The notes under the pieces are model-generated. The model searched no databases. It saw nothing but the letters and a program-made list of their open reading frames with translations, and had not been told where the DNA came from. This document shows, in pieces, positions 5,514-5,702 of a DNA stretch of 5,702 nucleotides (within the stretch, counting starts at the first letter, position 1; each line of letters begins with the position of its first letter). Origin of the DNA: Oscillospiraceae bacterium (GTDB taxonomy: Bacteria > Bacillota > Clostridia > Oscillospirales > Ruminococcaceae); the NCBI GenBank assembly GCA_020024475.1, contig JAHHTS010000126.1, forward strand, positions 1 to 5,702, written 5' to 3'. The translations under genes and the position numbers were made by a program.

Positions 5514-5542
5514 AGCCATCTTCATTGCAAGGTGGCTTTTTT
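5514..5542 (+). terminator. Strong intrinsic terminator near the right end
   Basis: AGCCATCTT (5514-5522) pairs with AAGGTGGCT (5529-5537) over 9 base pairs, with one G-U, around a 6-base loop. Six T follow (5537-5542). It should stop rightward transcription from the element before it reaches the arm-type sites and runs antisense into the tRNA gene. Confidence 0.75.
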
Positions 5543-5548
5543 ATTTCC

Positions 5549-5592
5549 ACATAAACAGCTAAATTTGAGTTTGTTTATGCTATGTTTATGTA
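5549..5592. repeat. Right cluster of candidate integrase arm-type sites
   Basis: TGTTTATGC lies at 5572-5580 and TGTTTATGTA at 5583-5592, with starts 11 bases apart. An inverted copy, ACATAAACA, lies at 5549-5557. They mirror the pair at 186-208 near the other end. The cluster sits 56-99 bases from the right core repeat, so the arm-site reading fits an integrase with an arm-binding domain. Confidence 0.55.
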
Positions 5593-5593
5593 T

Positions 5594-5635
5594 ATGAAAA
5601 TAAATCCCTCATAAGTTATTGGCTTACAAGGGATT
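5594..5635 (-). terminator. Candidate terminator for tRNA-Leu, carried by the element
   Basis: Read on the minus strand, AATCCCT (5635-5629) pairs with AGGGATT (5609-5603). An inner TAAG/CTTA stem (5626-5623 with 5615-5612) closes a 7-base loop, and a T-rich tail follows (TTATTTTC region, down to about 5594). It lies 15 bases beyond the tRNA 3' end, inside the element. It would therefore replace the tRNA's original downstream terminator. A recombination-protein binding site is an alternative, since the repeat lies between the core and arm sites. Confidence 0.5.
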
Positions 5636-5647
5636 ACATACACTTTA

Positions 5648-5666
5648 TTGTACTCGAAGCGGGACT
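5648..5666. repeat. attR: core repeat within the tRNA-Leu 3' end
   Basis: This is the right copy of the 19-base repeat. It covers the 3' acceptor strand, the 3' T-stem strand and the edge of the T-loop of tRNA-Leu, plus three bases past the tRNA. It restores a complete tRNA 3' end after insertion. The C at 5660 keeps the T-stem pair C50-G64, unlike the copy at 53-71. Confidence 0.85.
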
Positions 5667-5702
5667 TGAACCCGCACAGCCGCAATGGCCACGGGATTTT
5701 AA
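5651..5702 (-). tRNA. tRNA-Leu(UAA), 3' half, cut by the window edge
   Basis: On the minus strand the window enters at TTAA of the anticodon loop (U33 then anticodon UAA). It continues through the 3' anticodon stem TCCCG, a long class II variable arm, the T-arm GCGGG-TTCAAGT-CCCGC, the 3' acceptor strand TTCGAGT and discriminator A at 5651. The long variable arm, UAA anticodon and discriminator A together indicate leucine and argue against serine. CCA is not encoded (CAA follows), so it must be added after transcription. The 5' half lies beyond 5702 and cannot be checked. This gene is the insertion target of the element. Confidence 0.88.

Larger units (their letters stand above)
53..5666. mobile_element. 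tRNA-Leu-integrated element of about 5.6 kb with tyrosine integrase and Rep-like gene
   Basis: The element is bounded by a 19-base near-perfect direct repeat derived from the 3' end of tRNA-Leu(UAA). Inside it are a complete tyrosine recombinase by the left end, an HTH/excisionase-like gene, two unrecognised genes, a gene II/X-like replication initiator and a secreted cargo protein, all on one strand. TGTTTATG repeats cluster inside both ends. No relaxase of a familiar type, coupling protein, capsid, Zot-like or coat gene is visible. It is therefore not an autonomous conjugative element or a recognisable complete phage. A cryptic replicative island, a mobilizable element or a phage satellite are the best readings. 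The integrase sits at the end distal to the tRNA, which is the less common arrangement. Confidence 0.8.

Noticed and set aside
53..5666. Complete filamentous phage genome
   Set aside because: The Rep-like protein would fit, but no Zot/morphogenesis ATPase, no small coat proteins and no adsorption protein are present.

Overview
The window looks like Bacteroidota DNA. It is very AT-rich, promoter candidates match the Bacteroidota -7 box TAnnTTTG, and most starts lack a Shine-Dalgarno sequence. The integrase, the replication-initiator-like protein and the secreted DUF4468-like protein also resemble families I know from Bacteroidales and Flavobacteriales. No species can be named from the sequence.

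Almost the whole window reads as one compact integrative element of about 5.6 kb inserted in the 3' end of a tRNA-Leu(UAA) gene. The 3' half of that tRNA is at the right edge on the minus strand (5651-5702). A near-perfect copy of its last bases lies at the left edge (53-71 versus 5648-5666, one mismatch in 19). These are the presumptive attachment sites. Bases 1 to about 52 should be host DNA that originally lay downstream of the tRNA. Copies of TGTTTATG(TA) are clustered just inside both ends, as expected for arm-type sites of a tyrosine integrase.

Layout, all protein genes on the plus strand: (1) a complete tyrosine recombinase (257-1717) with a promoter whose upstream part overlaps an arm-type repeat; (2) an unrecognised 235-residue protein (1757-2464) after a small hairpin terminator; (3) a second unit starting from a TACCTTTG promoter, with a leader hairpin, a small helix-turn-helix/excisionase-like protein (2579-2887), an unknown 156-residue protein coupled to it by an ATGA overlap (2884-3354), and a protein resembling gene II/X-type phage/plasmid replication initiators (3409-4362); (4) a 417-base intergenic region with an AT-rich tract and a 153-nt nested palindrome with four-fold symmetry (4584-4736); (5) a secreted DUF4468-like protein (4780-5346), probably cargo; (6) a right end with an inverted repeat, a strong terminator, arm-type sites and a hairpin that could terminate the tRNA.

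Inferred working model: the integrase and the HTH protein control integration and excision at tRNA-Leu, and the Rep-like protein replicates or helps transfer the excised circle, perhaps from the palindrome or the adjacent AT-rich tract. No classical relaxase, capsid, Zot-like or coat gene is visible, so the element would be a cryptic, satellite-like or mobilizable replicative island. The least explained parts are the four-fold palindrome, the 235-residue protein next to the integrase and the secreted cargo protein.
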